A stretch of DNA of 64,000 bases from Candidatus Villigracilis saccharophilus (GCA_016709305.1 JADJNA010000047.1:372001-436000); one strand, 5' to 3'. Shown: positions 33,298-42,335, counted from the stretch's first letter. Notes: generated by a model from the sequence alone, not told the origin. Numbers and translations: made by a program.

Positions 33298-34926
33298 TTA
33301 TTTTTTATGCTTGTGTGTTTTAGCGCCGTAAGGCAGGGATACAACCTGCTTGAGTAATGCCTTCACTCTTTCATCCTGCGGGGCCAGTGCTTGAGCCTGC
33401 GCCAATCGTTGACGCGCAACGGCCTGATCTCCCTTTTGCAGCAGCACCTGGACAAGTTCAAGAAGTACATTTACATTGCCCGGCTCACACTTCACGCCCG
33501 CCTCCCATAAAAGGACAGCTTTTTCATAATCTTTCTTTTCCAGCAAATGATCCGCCATTTTCTTAATCAGGAAAACCCCCATCCGGTCGGGCAATTCTCC
33601 ACCCAGAGTACCGGCAAGCTGCACTACTGGAAGACCTATCTTAAGCGCTTCTTCCCAACGCTCCTGTCCGATCATCGCTTCCGTCATAAATCCAAGGAAT
33701 GTTAAATCGTGAGGCGCCATCTCCAATAACAAGCGGCAGGTCTTCTCCGCCATTGCAAAATTCTTTATCCGTAAGAAGTAAAAAGTCATGCCGAACAGGC
33801 TGGTATAGCTGTTGGGGGCGATCTGCCAGGCTTGCCCCAGAACCTGCCAGGCATTTGATGGATCATTTAAATTTAAATAACAAACTGCCAGATCTATATA
33901 AAGGGTAAGCCTTTGAGGAAGGATTTGAATCTTCTTTTGGATCCATTTTTTAATTTCCTCCTGATCGCCCCGTTCTTCTATCGCTTTAAACTGAGCTTCA
34001 ATATCCAAGAAATTGGCGATCTCAATCCTGAACATCACGTCATGCGGGGGGGGAAACTCTAAAGGAGATGGACGTCGAGCACAAGCCATGGCGGCCATTT
34101 TTTCCAGTAAGCTTGCTGATACTGGCAATTCCATTTGGATATCGCGGTTAATCTCAGACTCATTAATAAGTGTCGCGAGGTTTTTTAAAATGGTTGTATC
34201 CTGGAAAGTTGCCAGATGATTTATTACATCAAAACGAGTTCGCGGCCAGGTACCGCCAGTGTCGCCCCGCCTGCGGCGAAATTTCAGTTCAATCTCATTT
34301 TCAGAGCGGCAAAAATAATGATTCAGCTGAATTTTTTCAATATGGTTTGGAAAATCCTGGTTATCAACCCGTAGAAAGCCCTCATTTACACACCAGAAAT
34401 TATCTTTATAGGTGAAGTCGTGCGGCGAATATGGCATCCAGGTCCGGTCTGGTCGGACAATACATTTAGTCAAGGTATTTCCATGAAAAGTTTCATGGGT
34501 TCGTAGTGTGTAACCAGAGATCTGGCCGGCAGCGGGACGTTCACGGTGACCACTGGACCCGAAAAAAAGGGAACTGACGGCCACCCCGCCATACTGTTCA
34601 TATTCTCTCAGCAGCTCTTTCAAATCCAAGCAGTTTTTCGGAACCAGAAATTCATCCGTATCGATGAAGCCCATCCAGCGGGTATACATTCCAAAGGTCT
34701 GCAGGCAGTGATCGTAGGCATATAACTGCACTCCCCTGCCAGGTATATCCATCACCACGACCCACTCACGTTCAATATATTCCTTGAGCGTCTCACGCAA
34801 ACTAACCTGACTTTCATTATCATAGATGTAAAAACGATCGACTCCCATAAGAATATGGTAATCCAGCCATTCCGACAGGTAATCATTCTCATCTTTGCAG
34901 ATCAGGCATAAACTTAGATAATCCAT
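33298..34926 (-). CDS. glycosyltransferase (family 2/92-like) with TPR region, copy 1
   Basis: 542 residues. The N-terminal half begins SLCLICKDENDYLSEWLDYH and has RFYIYDNESQ and the metal-binding WMGFIDTDEFLVP (DxD type, about residues 85-97), then a second conserved block with IEKIQLNHYFCRSENEIELK (about 218-237); this is the Glyco_tranf_2_4/GT92-like pattern. The C-terminal half is helical, with repeated YLNLNDPSNAWQVLGQAW-type TPR units. Cytoplasmic. It sits just upstream of fliC and after a closely similar gene, so flagellin glycosylation is likely. The sugar donor is unknown. Confidence 0.8.
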   Translation of the reverse strand: MDYLSLCLICKDENDYLSEWLDYHILMGVDRFYIYDNESQVSLRETLKEYIEREWVVVMDIPGRGVQLYAYDHCLQTFGMYTRWMGFIDTDEFLVPKNCLDLKELLREYEQYGGVAVSSLFFGSSGHRERPAAGQISGYTLRTHETFHGNTLTKCIVRPDRTWMPYSPHDFTYKDNFWCVNEGFLRVDNQDFPNHIEKIQLNHYFCRSENEIELKFRRRRGDTGGTWPRTRFDVINHLATFQDTTILKNLATLINESEINRDIQMELPVSASLLEKMAAMACARRPSPLEFPPPHDVMFRIEIANFLDIEAQFKAIEERGDQEEIKKWIQKKIQILPQRLTLYIDLAVCYLNLNDPSNAWQVLGQAWQIAPNSYTSLFGMTFYFLRIKNFAMAEKTCRLLLEMAPHDLTFLGFMTEAMIGQERWEEALKIGLPVVQLAGTLGGELPDRMGVFLIKKMADHLLEKKDYEKAVLLWEAGVKCEPGNVNVLLELVQVLLQKGDQAVARQRLAQAQALAPQDERVKALLKQVVSLPYGAKTHKHKK

Positions 34927-34953
34927 TTTTAAACCTTGATATCGCTTATTTAA

Positions 34954-36555
34954 TTAATGATCGATAACATTTGCCTGCTTGGACAGGTTCAGTACAATCT
35001 CGTTCCGCGGAGCAAGTACCTGGGCACGGACCAGGTACTTGAGAGTGCCTGACCTATCGCCGGCAAGCAGCATGGCTTGAATAAGTTCAAGCAACGCGTT
35101 CAGGTCATCAGGCTGGCATTTCACCCCGCTTTCCCAGAGGCTTACGGCTCCTTGATAATCCTTCTTTTCCAAAAGATAATCTGCCATTTTCTTGACCAGA
35201 AACACACCCATTCGATCCGGCAATTCCCCCACTTGTGCAGAAAGTTCCACAACCGGCGTGCCGATCCGAATGGCTTCCTCAAATCGTTCCTGCCCAAGCA
35301 GGCTGTGTGTCAGCATTCCCAATGCAACCATATCGTGAGGCGCTAATTCCAACAAAAGACGGCAGGTGCTCTCGGCCATAGTAAAATTTTTTACTCTGAG
35401 AAAATAAAACGCCATGCCGCCTAAAATAACATAATTATTTGGCGAGATTTGCCATGCCCGGCTTAACATCTGCCAGGCCGCAGCAGGCTCACCCAGATCA
35501 AGCAGGCAACTTGACAGATCGGAATAAAGAATAATGATCTGCGGCACCATTTGCAGACGAAGCAGCATAAGGCGTTTTGCCTCATGCAAATCCTTTTTGT
35601 CGAGGGCTGTTTGAATTTGATCCCTTAGAACCGCCATATTGGAGAATTCGGCCCGAAAATTCTCTGCTGTAACCGGCAGCGCTATTTCCAGCTCGGATGC
35701 ATAACGGAATCGAGTCAGTGCAGACATATTTTCAAGCAGGCGAGTATGCCTGGGGTCGGTTAAAAGAACAGAAGAGTCGAGATTTGCTTTCTGAAAGTGC
35801 TGATCTAATTTTTGGAGGATGCTAAGTTCTTCGTAAGTGGCAAGAAAATTTATCACATCAAACCGTCTGCGCGGCCAGGCGGCGTTCATTGCCCCGCGCC
35901 CGCGCCGTACTTTTAGATCAATTTCATCTTCAGAGCGGCAATAATAGTGATTAAGTTGAATCTTTTCTGTCTTGATCGGAAAACGCTGTCCATCAACACG
36001 CAGAAAACCTTCATTCACACAATATGCGTCTTTCTTATAAATAAAATCATGCGGGGAATTCGGCATCAATGTTTGCGCCGGCTGGACAATGCTTTTTACG
36101 AACTCATATTCTTTGAAGGCCTCATGAACGCAGCTTGTATAAGAAGCGATCTGCCCCGCGGCAGGACGGGACTGATTCCCATTGGACCCAAAAAATATAG
36201 AGCTTACTGCCAATCCGCCAAATCCCTCATACTCCTTAAGCAATTCCTTCAGGTCGAAGGTGGTTTTTGGTACGAGAAATTCATCCGTGTCGATAAATCC
36301 CATCCAAAAAGTATTCCCCCCAAAATTCTGCAGGCAATGATCGTAGGCGGATAACTGCATCGCTCTTCCAGTAATGTCCACCACTACGACCCAACTGCGA
36401 TCGATATAATCCTTAAGACTCTCACGCAGGCTTACCCGACTTTCGTTATCATAAATGTAAAAACGATCCACACCCATCAGAATGTGATAATCCAGCCATT
36501 CTGGCAGGTAATCATTCTCATCCTTGCAGATCAAGCATAAACTTAGATAGTCCAT
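34954..36555 (-). CDS. glycosyltransferase (family 2/92-like) with TPR region, copy 2
   Basis: 533 residues with the same plan as the gene at 33298 and clearly a tandem duplicate: the start MDYLSLCLICKDENDYL is identical over 17 residues, WMGFIDTDEFLVP is identical, and the catalytic half is much more alike than the region around residues 260-330. The TPR part has AAWQMLSRAWQISPNNY and FTMAESTCRLLLELAPHD. The divergence between copies outside the catalytic core suggests different acceptor sites or partners. 27 bases separate the two genes, so they are one unit, driven from the promoter at 36626-36654. Confidence 0.8.
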   Translation of the reverse strand: MDYLSLCLICKDENDYLPEWLDYHILMGVDRFYIYDNESRVSLRESLKDYIDRSWVVVVDITGRAMQLSAYDHCLQNFGGNTFWMGFIDTDEFLVPKTTFDLKELLKEYEGFGGLAVSSIFFGSNGNQSRPAAGQIASYTSCVHEAFKEYEFVKSIVQPAQTLMPNSPHDFIYKKDAYCVNEGFLRVDGQRFPIKTEKIQLNHYYCRSEDEIDLKVRRGRGAMNAAWPRRRFDVINFLATYEELSILQKLDQHFQKANLDSSVLLTDPRHTRLLENMSALTRFRYASELEIALPVTAENFRAEFSNMAVLRDQIQTALDKKDLHEAKRLMLLRLQMVPQIIILYSDLSSCLLDLGEPAAAWQMLSRAWQISPNNYVILGGMAFYFLRVKNFTMAESTCRLLLELAPHDMVALGMLTHSLLGQERFEEAIRIGTPVVELSAQVGELPDRMGVFLVKKMADYLLEKKDYQGAVSLWESGVKCQPDDLNALLELIQAMLLAGDRSGTLKYLVRAQVLAPRNEIVLNLSKQANVIDH

Positions 36556-36625
36556 ACAGCACCACAGATTAAATAAACGAGCTTCCCAGACAAAGACACG
36601 CCTCAGTTAATTCCCAAACAAATCT

Positions 36626-36654
36626 CGAGTAGACAATGTAATTACACATGTCAA
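36626..36654 (-). promoter_or_regulatory. promoter of glycosyltransferase pair with operator-like palindrome
   Basis: Minus strand TTGACA (36649-36654), a 17-base spacer and TACTCG (36626-36631). A perfect 10-bp palindrome TGTAATTACA (36637-36646) lies in the spacer, a position where a bound repressor would block polymerase. Confidence 0.5.
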
Positions 36655-36740
36655 CATCCACCGTATCTTATCAGAGACGAAAGATAACAATCGTAAAACA
36701 CAAGTAAAAAATAATAGGCGTTATCTTTACGATCTTTTTA

Positions 36741-36769
36741 TTACATATGAATGCATTGGTTGTTATGAT
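36741..36769 (+). promoter_or_regulatory. sigma-70 promoter of the plus-strand FkbM gene
   Basis: TTACAT (36741-36746), a 17-base spacer ending in TGT, and TATGAT (36764-36769), so an extended -10. The ATG follows at 36803. Confidence 0.6.
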
Positions 36770-36802
36770 GTGTCAGCATATTGAATTTGCAGAGAGCGCA
36801 TT

Positions 36803-37728
36803 ATGAGCAAAAGAAGCGTAAAGTTAAAGCATGACAAAAAAACACCCCTTCGAATACAGAACACAGTCGGCCACCGACCCGCGCCTCAAATCAAACCGCG
36901 CCTAGTACAAGGGGGGTACGCGGCCATAAAAGAGTGCCGCATCGGTATGATGATGTATAACGTCAATGATCTGATCGGCGGACGGGGACTGGATCTATAC
37001 GGAGAAGCAAAATGGTCTGATGTTGAATTATTAGGGCAGATACTGCATGCCGGTGATGTAGTAGTGGATGCAGGCGCCAATATCGGCAATCACACTGTAT
37101 TTTACGCAAAAAAAGTATCGCCAGGCGGAATAGTTTATGCATTGGAGCCTCAAAGGTTTACTTTTGAGATTTTATGTGCAAATCTGGCGCTAAACGGCTT
37201 AGTGAACGTGATTCCCATGCAGGTGGGAGCTGGTGAAATAGAAGGAAATCTTTCAGTCCCATTGCTTAATCCAACTGTAGTTCAAAACTTTGGAGCTGTC
37301 AGCCTGGAGAATCACTCAAGCGGCGATATTGTAAAAATAATAACATTGGACTCTTTGGAATTAAAGCGCTGCAATTTAATAAAGATCGATGTTGAGGGTA
37401 TGGAGTTAAAAGTGTTACAGGGGGCAGAAAATACGATCAAAACGCACAGGCCTTTCCTTTTTGTCGAAAACAACAACATAAAAGGATCACCTGAAACTGT
37501 CCAAAACTATACGATCTGGGTTACAACTGTTGGTGGAAAATAGCACACCATTACAATCAGAATAACCACTTTCACAACCCAGATAATATATGGGCTAATC
37601 TTGTTCCAGATTCCAATATGGTCTGTGTGCCGCAAGAAAATAGTATAAAAGTTAATGGACTTGAACCCGTTGTAAAATCCGGCGACACCTGGGTTGAAGC
37701 GCTAAAGCGCCAGGGCTTAATCGCTTAA
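36803..37728 (+). CDS. FkbM-family methyltransferase, copy 1 (frameshifted)
   Basis: A SAM-dependent methyltransferase that typically O-methylates sugars or polyketides. The SAM-binding loop is VVDAGANIGNHTVFYAKKV (about residues 90-108) and the family motif is LIKIDVEGMELKVLQGAE (about 193-210), followed by RPFLFVENN. As read the frame stops at 37543. One extra A in the A4 run at 37503-37506 restores LYDLGYNCWWKIAHHYNQ and continues to TAA at 37726-37728 (308 residues), aligning end to end with the neighbouring paralogue. It is the only gene of the surface-sugar block on the plus strand. Probably modifies a glycan on flagellin or the cell surface. Confidence 0.83.
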
Positions 37729-37840
37729 TCTTCTGAACTTTCCATCCCTTTCAACAAAAGCTCAACACAATTAACTGATCAACGTATCCGGGCATTGGCG
37801 CGTTCACGATACCGATGTGATTTGATGCAATTGTGTGTCG

Positions 37841-38740
37841 TTACGACTTAATTTGGTCCAGCCTGTTTACTACCTGTACCCAGGTGTCAGAGACACTGAC
37901 CACAGGCTCAAAACCATTAACATTTAGTGCAGATTCTTTTGGAACACAAATCATATTCGCCTCAGGAACAATATTTTCCCAGACATTTTCTATATTATGA
38001 AAGAAATTATTTGGGCTGTAATAGGGAGCAATATGCCACCAACAATTGTAGCCAAGATCAAACAAGGCTTGCACCAACTCCGGGTCGCCATTATGATCAT
38101 TATTTTCAACAAACAGCAACGGGCGGCAATCCCGGATGGTTTTCTCTGCTCCTTTTAAAACCTTGAGCTCCATTCCTTCCACATCGATCTTGATCAAGTT
38201 ACAGCGTTTTAATCCCAGTGTGTCGAGCGGCTGCACTTTTACAAAATCTCCAGCAGCATGGCCTTCAATTTTTAGAGCCGCAAAATTTTGTGCAATAGCG
38301 GGATTTAATATTGGCACTACTATTTCACCAGGCAGGTCGCTCGCGCCATTCTGCAGAGGAATAACATTAAGAAGACCATTCAAGGCAAGGTTGGCGCACA
38401 GGAATTCAAAAGTGATCCGCTGCGGCTCAAAGGCATAAACCAGCCCGCCTGGGGAGACTTTTTGGGAAAAGAAAACCGTATGCGTTCCGATATTCGCGCC
38501 AACATCTACGACCACATCACCGCTTTTTAATATTTGTCCCAAACAATCAAGTTCCGCCTCGCACCATTCACCGTAAATATCCATCCCGCGCCCTACAAAC
38601 AAGTCATTTAAGTTGTACATGAAAAGCCCATGACGGCATTGCTTTATTGCAACATAATTATTTACCAACAGTCGTGAGTGGAGTGTGTTTTGTGGCTGGA
38701 TGATTGGTTTTATGTTGTGTTTGAAATTACGTTTGCTCAT
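37841..38740 (-). CDS. FkbM-family methyltransferase, copy 2
   Basis: 299 residues, intact paralogue of the gene at 36803, facing it on the opposite strand. SAM-binding VVDVGANIGTHTVFFSQKV (about residues 94-112), LIKIDVEGMELKVLKGAE, RPLLFVENND, and a C-terminal part YNCWWHIAPYYSPNN that matches the restored end of copy 1. The inverted arrangement of two copies with 112 bases between them suggests duplication with inversion. Likely role: O-methylation of a sugar, most plausibly on flagellin because of its neighbours; this is inference. Confidence 0.85.
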   Translation of the reverse strand: MSKRNFKHNIKPIIQPQNTLHSRLLVNNYVAIKQCRHGLFMYNLNDLFVGRGMDIYGEWCEAELDCLGQILKSGDVVVDVGANIGTHTVFFSQKVSPGGLVYAFEPQRITFEFLCANLALNGLLNVIPLQNGASDLPGEIVVPILNPAIAQNFAALKIEGHAAGDFVKVQPLDTLGLKRCNLIKIDVEGMELKVLKGAEKTIRDCRPLLFVENNDHNGDPELVQALFDLGYNCWWHIAPYYSPNNFFHNIENVWENIVPEANMICVPKESALNVNGFEPVVSVSDTWVQVVNRLDQIKS

Positions 38741-38786
38741 CGGTTTCTCTTTGATTTCAATCTGATTATTCAGGGCATTACTTCGT

Positions 38787-38795
38787 AGTATAACA
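38787..38795 (-). promoter_or_regulatory. extended -10 promoter of FkbM copy 2
   Basis: Minus strand TGTTATACT (TG, one base, TATACT), about 47 bases before the ATG at 38740. The -35 is weak (TCAATT at 17 bases). Confidence 0.5.
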
Positions 38796-38914
38796 ACCTA
38801 TGAATAATTAATTGATAAAAATGATGTAAAAAGATGACGCTTCTCATGAAATTTATGCCGCGTTTATGCTTTTCCGAAATACTGACATGAATTATCGGTT
38901 TGTCGAATCTTTAT

Positions 38915-38923
38915 TGATATAAT
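38915..38923 (+). promoter_or_regulatory. extended -10 promoter
   Basis: TGATATAAT, a perfect TATAAT with extended TG, 25 bases before the ATG at 38948; AAGGAG follows. No good -35 is seen. Confidence 0.6.
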
Positions 38924-38947
38924 CCTTTTTCAAGAAGGAGTCAAACC

Positions 38948-39352
38948 ATGTTGAACAACCTGTCAAACAGTCAGAAAAATGCGCTTCAAATTATTTTTGT
39001 TTTTGCATTATTGGCAGGTGCTTTTATCCTGTTGAACTATTTGGGCGCAACAAAGACCAGCAAGACCAGCAGCATGGTTCGATTTGAAGTCGAAGCGTCC
39101 GGCGGTTTTGCGCTGATCACCTTGAAGAGCGGGGATGAATATATTTTCAAATCGACCACCGTGACCGCGCCCTGGTCGAAAAGCATAAAGATCAAAAGCG
39201 GTGTGACAGTCTATCTCACGGCGTCCAACCCGACCGCGACCGGCGAAATCACCTGCAATATTATCCTGGATGGGACCCCCTGGAAAACAGAATCGATCAG
39301 CAGCCCGGGGGGGGGGGGGGGGGCGGGGGGTTGCAAGGCACGAAATCTTTGA
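38948..39352 (+). CDS. small membrane-anchored protein, MmpS-like (3' end uncertain)
   Basis: One N-terminal membrane helix (NALQIIFVFALLAGAFILLNYL, about residues 11-32) and an external beta-rich domain: VRFEVEASGGFALITLKSG and a GEITCNIILDGTPWKTESIS strand. The cysteine in TCNIILDG and the layout resemble MmpS-like or immunoglobulin-like small secreted domains. The 3' end runs into a G17-C-G6 tract at 39307-39330 that gives PGGGGGAGG and an implausible tail; the neighbouring frame would end at 39374. The true terminus is probably lost to a tract error. Its relation to the flanking sugar and chemotaxis genes is unclear. Confidence 0.6.
   Translation: MLNNLSNSQKNALQIIFVFALLAGAFILLNYLGATKTSKTSSMVRFEVEASGGFALITLKSGDEYIFKSTTVTAPWSKSIKIKSGVTVYLTASNPTATGEITCNIILDGTPWKTESISSPGGGGGAGGCKARNL
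39307..39330 (+). repeat. poly-G tract (G17 C G6)
   Basis: Seventeen consecutive G, one C and six more G inside the 3' end of the small membrane protein gene. It is far longer than any other homopolymer here. It may be a sequencing or assembly artefact, or a real slippage (phase-variation) tract. Confidence 0.9.
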
Positions 39353-39459
39353 AATTGCGATTGGTATATTGTGAATCCGCATCGGTTCCATGAGAAAGCC
39401 CGAAATCCATACTAAACCTGATAAATTCTGCGCTCATTCCTGGTACTATTTTAAATATT

Positions 39460-39510
39460 AAGAGACCTTCCCTGCCGACGAACCATGTCAGCAGAAAAGG
39501 TCTCTTTTTT
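39460..39510 (+). terminator. intrinsic terminator
   Basis: AAGAGACCTT (39460-39469) pairs with AAGGTCTCTT (39497-39506), with a nested smaller hairpin in the loop and a T6 run at 39505-39510. It ends the plus-strand gene and faces the minus-strand cheX-like gene that stops at 39528. Confidence 0.8.
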
Positions 39511-39527
39511 ATTTTCAGTTAAGCGGT

Positions 39528-40049
39528 CTACTTCTTCAAGATATCCACTTTCGGGGTCTGAAGTTGAGGCGTCTTTAAACTGGATTGAACGCCTTCGTGC
39601 AGGGCAAGGTGGATCGTCAATGGACCGATGGTAGTAACCAGCGGCACGATCAAGCGCGGAAACTCAAGCGTGGATATGGTTGCGCCCTTGCCGATGATCA
39701 GGGAAGGCGTGGAAATATTCGATTCATAGCCCGCTGCTGCCAGTTTCATACTGGCCTGCCCTGTAATGACATTGCCAAGTTCCGCGATCCCGCTCTGCGC
39801 CAGGCGGTCCAAAGAGTCGAATTTACTACCCATCAAGACCGAAGCCAGTCCCACGGCCACGTCTTTTGACATGCTATAAAAAACGGTACCATCAACAGCG
39901 CCGATCAGCGAAATGATCACGGTCACATCATCCGTTTGATATGATCCAGCGTCAAGTCGAAGGTCCCCGCGCTGAACGGATTGATGCGTCTCAAAGCTCA
40001 AGATATCATGGGCGGCATCAACAAAGGGATTTAAAAATTTAACATTCAT
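39528..40049 (-). CDS. CheX/CheC-like CheY-P phosphatase, copy 2
   Basis: 173 residues of the CheX type: a FLNPFVDAAHDILSFE start, TDDVTVIISLIGAVDGTVFYSM strand pattern, and the active-site helix AELGNVITGQASMKLAAAGY with the conserved E-x-x-N (about residues 90-94). These proteins dephosphorylate CheY-P and end the signal. It is the last gene of the chemotaxis unit. The C-terminal 20 residues are a variable tail. It differs enough from its neighbour to suggest a different target regulator. Confidence 0.82.
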   Translation of the reverse strand: MNVKFLNPFVDAAHDILSFETHQSVQRGDLRLDAGSYQTDDVTVIISLIGAVDGTVFYSMSKDVAVGLASVLMGSKFDSLDRLAQSGIAELGNVITGQASMKLAAAGYESNISTPSLIIGKGATISTLEFPRLIVPLVTTIGPLTIHLALHEGVQSSLKTPQLQTPKVDILKK

Positions 40050-40083
40050 GATTTTCTCCAGTTCACCGTACTGACGAATGACA

Positions 40084-40617
40084 TCAGGAACCCTTTTGGG
40101 AATTTGGGTCGTTGATCAGTGATATTAATGCGTCCGGGATGGCCGGCTCGCCCGGATTCTTCTCCCTTAATGCGATGTGAACCGTTAATGTGCCGTATTG
40201 AGTGATCAAAGGCACCACAATACGCGGGAAGCCTAGCGTGGAGATCTCGATACCATTCCCATTCACGACCGTTGGAGTGGAAATATTCGACACATATCCG
40301 GCCTCTGAAAATCTGATCGTCGCACGTCCGCTGATCACGTTTCCCAGTTCGGCCACGCCGCTCTGTGCAAGAGAGGAAAGTTCAGTGATCTCCTGCCCCA
40401 GCATCTTTGAAACCAGGTTCAGACAGGTGGGAGTGTGCATCCCGTACATCACAACACCATAGACATCCCCCACCAGATTGATCAATACGGTAATATCATC
40501 GGAAGTGAGCGAGGATTTTTGCAGAGAGATCTCTCCGCGGGAAACATTCGCTTCCACTTCCGCCTTCAACACATCCACCGCAGCTTGAATAAACGGGTTT
40601 AACAGTTTTGCATCCAC
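40084..40617 (-). CDS. CheX/CheC-like CheY-P phosphatase, copy 1
   Basis: 177 residues, same fold and length as the gene at 39528: LLNPFIQAAVDVLKAEVEANV, TSDDITVLINLVGDVYGVVMY, and the active-site SGVAELGNVISGRATIRFSEAGY with E-x-x-N. The pair is a tandem duplication 34 bases apart. Together with CheC at 44324 this region encodes three proteins of the CheC/CheX phosphatase group, allowing for the two response regulators present (43447 and 59936). Confidence 0.82.
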   Translation of the reverse strand: MDAKLLNPFIQAAVDVLKAEVEANVSRGEISLQKSSLTSDDITVLINLVGDVYGVVMYGMHTPTCLNLVSKMLGQEITELSSLAQSGVAELGNVISGRATIRFSEAGYVSNISTPTVVNGNGIEISTLGFPRIVVPLITQYGTLTVHIALREKNPGEPAIPDALISLINDPNSQKGS

Positions 40618-40660
40618 TTATTTTCTACCTCCAGGAGTCAGCATAAAGCCTGACCGAATT

Positions 40661-41506
40661 TCAACCAAGATTGATTAATTCCTTGGCCTTGGTTAATTGC
40701 TCAGCTACTTGCTCAACGTGATGGAACAGATCTTCCCAGGTCATGCCCAGGCGCTTCAGGGCGCTTTCTTCAAGGGGATAGCGCAGCCCATCGACCCCGA
40801 TTCCAACTCCCAGGATCATCATGGACACATCCGCAACGTGTATGGTGGCCGCCAGAAGTTGATGGTTCTGCGCCATTTGTGGTTCGTGATGATGGGCGAT
40901 CGCTGCCACCAGGCTTTCAGGAAGCTGCCAGCGGCGGGCGATCTCCGCTCCCAGCATGGCATGATCAACTCCAAAGTTATCGCGTTCCATTTCCAAAAAA
41001 GAATGCTGCCCCCATTCTATTCGATTAACATCGGTCTCGCGCAAAAGTTTTTCAAACACCAGCTTGCCGACATCACATAGCAGACCGGCAAAATACGCCT
41101 CGTCGTCGATCTTCAGACGGAACCGTTTCGAGATCAACTTCGCGCCGATGGCAGTGCCAAGCGCATGATGCCAGAGTTCGCCGCCCGGCAGGATATACCC
41201 GGGCAGAGGTTTGTTCAGGTGGTCGGACAGGGAATAGTTCATAATCAATTCCTGCACAATATCCAGTCCCAGAACAACGATGGCCTGCTGCACGGTCGCG
41301 ATGCGGCTTTCCATTCCATAAAACGCGGAATTGGCCCAGCGCAGCACATGCGTGGTTAGAACCTGATCCGTCCCAATGACACTTGCCAGATTGGCAGCGC
41401 TTGAGTCCGGCGAGCGGATAAGCGCAAGCGCTTTCAGGGCCGCCTGGGGCATGGGAGGCAGCTTGCCAGCCTCTGCAATAAGCTGATCAACTGAGTATTT
41501 CATCAT
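40661..41506 (-). CDS. HDOD domain protein, chemotaxis operon copy
   Basis: 281 residues consisting almost wholly of an HDOD domain, a degenerate HD-type metal-dependent hydrolase domain used in signalling. It starts LPPMPQAALKALALI and has TTHVLRWANSAFYGM, ELWHHALGTAIGAKLI, GLLCDVGKLVFEKLL and VAAIAHHHEP. The HD pair of a true phosphohydrolase is CD in the LLCDVGK segment, so no enzymatic activity is expected. Position next to cheR and the cheX pair suggests a scaffold role in motility control. A paralogue at 60337 keeps the HD pair. Confidence 0.85.
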   Translation of the reverse strand: MMKYSVDQLIAEAGKLPPMPQAALKALALIRSPDSSAANLASVIGTDQVLTTHVLRWANSAFYGMESRIATVQQAIVVLGLDIVQELIMNYSLSDHLNKPLPGYILPGGELWHHALGTAIGAKLISKRFRLKIDDEAYFAGLLCDVGKLVFEKLLRETDVNRIEWGQHSFLEMERDNFGVDHAMLGAEIARRWQLPESLVAAIAHHHEPQMAQNHQLLAATIHVADVSMMILGVGIGVDGLRYPLEESALKRLGMTWEDLFHHVEQVAEQLTKAKELINLG

Positions 41507-41513
41507 TCATCCA

Positions 41514-42308
41514 TCATAGTTTCTTATAGAAAGAAATGCCAAAATTTTGCAGGCCGAACTTCGCGGCTCCTGAGAGGATCTCCGTGCCGCCCACGAACAA
41601 GACACCGCCGGGACGCAGCGCCGCGCTGAATTTTGCGTACAGGACATCTTTTGTTTCGGTCGTAAAATAAATGACAACATTCCGGCAAACAATCAGATCA
41701 AAACCAGCATCAAAGCGATCTGTGATTAAGTTCTGTTCCTGAAAGTGGATGTTCTTTTGTAAACTTTCGCTGGCGTGATACGGAGCTGCGGCGCTGATGT
41801 ATTTCTTGCGCTGGGCCGGGGTCAGATTGCGGATGTCCTCTTGTGTATACGGTCCGCGCGCCCTGGCTTTGACCAGCGCACCGCGATCAAGGTCCGTGGC
41901 CAGGATCGAATATTTTTGATTTGGAAATGCCTCTTCCATCAGGATCGCCAGGGTGTAGGGTTCTGTCCCGATCGAGCAACCGGCGCTCCATATTTTCAAT
42001 TCCCTGGAGAGCGGGTTTTCCCTGGCATTTTTTATCAGATAGGGCATAATGTCCTGACGCACCAGGTCCCAGCGGGCGGGGTCGCGGAAAAATTCAGTAA
42101 CATTGATCGTCAGATAATTTCGAAAACGTTCAAGCTCAGTCGTGTCAGTTGTCAGTAACTGAAAATAATCCTTCCAGGTATCTGCATGAACGCGCACCAG
42201 CCATGAATCAAGGCGACGTTTCATCTGCTCGTCTTTATAATGATCGAGATCTATATTAAACGAGCGTTTGATCGAAGCTTTGACCTGAGTATAATCACTT
42301 GCATCCAT
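41514..42308 (-). CDS. cheR: chemotaxis methyltransferase CheR
   Basis: Methylates glutamates of chemoreceptors with SAM, adjusting their sensitivity. 264 residues: N-terminal helical domain (LDHYKDEQMKRRLDSWL), TINVTEFFRDPARWD (about residues 89-103), SAM-binding KIWSAGCSIGTEPYTLAIL (about 128-146), DLIVCRNVVIYF and PGGVLFVGGTE. Intact. No receptor is in this window, so its substrates lie elsewhere. 27 bases downstream of cheB. Confidence 0.96.
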   Translation of the reverse strand: MDASDYTQVKASIKRSFNIDLDHYKDEQMKRRLDSWLVRVHADTWKDYFQLLTTDTTELERFRNYLTINVTEFFRDPARWDLVRQDIMPYLIKNARENPLSRELKIWSAGCSIGTEPYTLAILMEEAFPNQKYSILATDLDRGALVKARARGPYTQEDIRNLTPAQRKKYISAAAPYHASESLQKNIHFQEQNLITDRFDAGFDLIVCRNVVIYFTTETKDVLYAKFSAALRPGGVLFVGGTEILSGAAKFGLQNFGISFYKKL

Positions 42309-42335
42309 ATTTTTTAATCCTGCTTAGTATAAAAG

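Noticed and set aside
33117..33344. 75-codon minus-strand frame upstream of fliC
   Set aside because: It overlaps the end of the glycosyltransferase gene, lacks a ribosome site and has no protein-like pattern; the region fits better as fliC promoter and leader.
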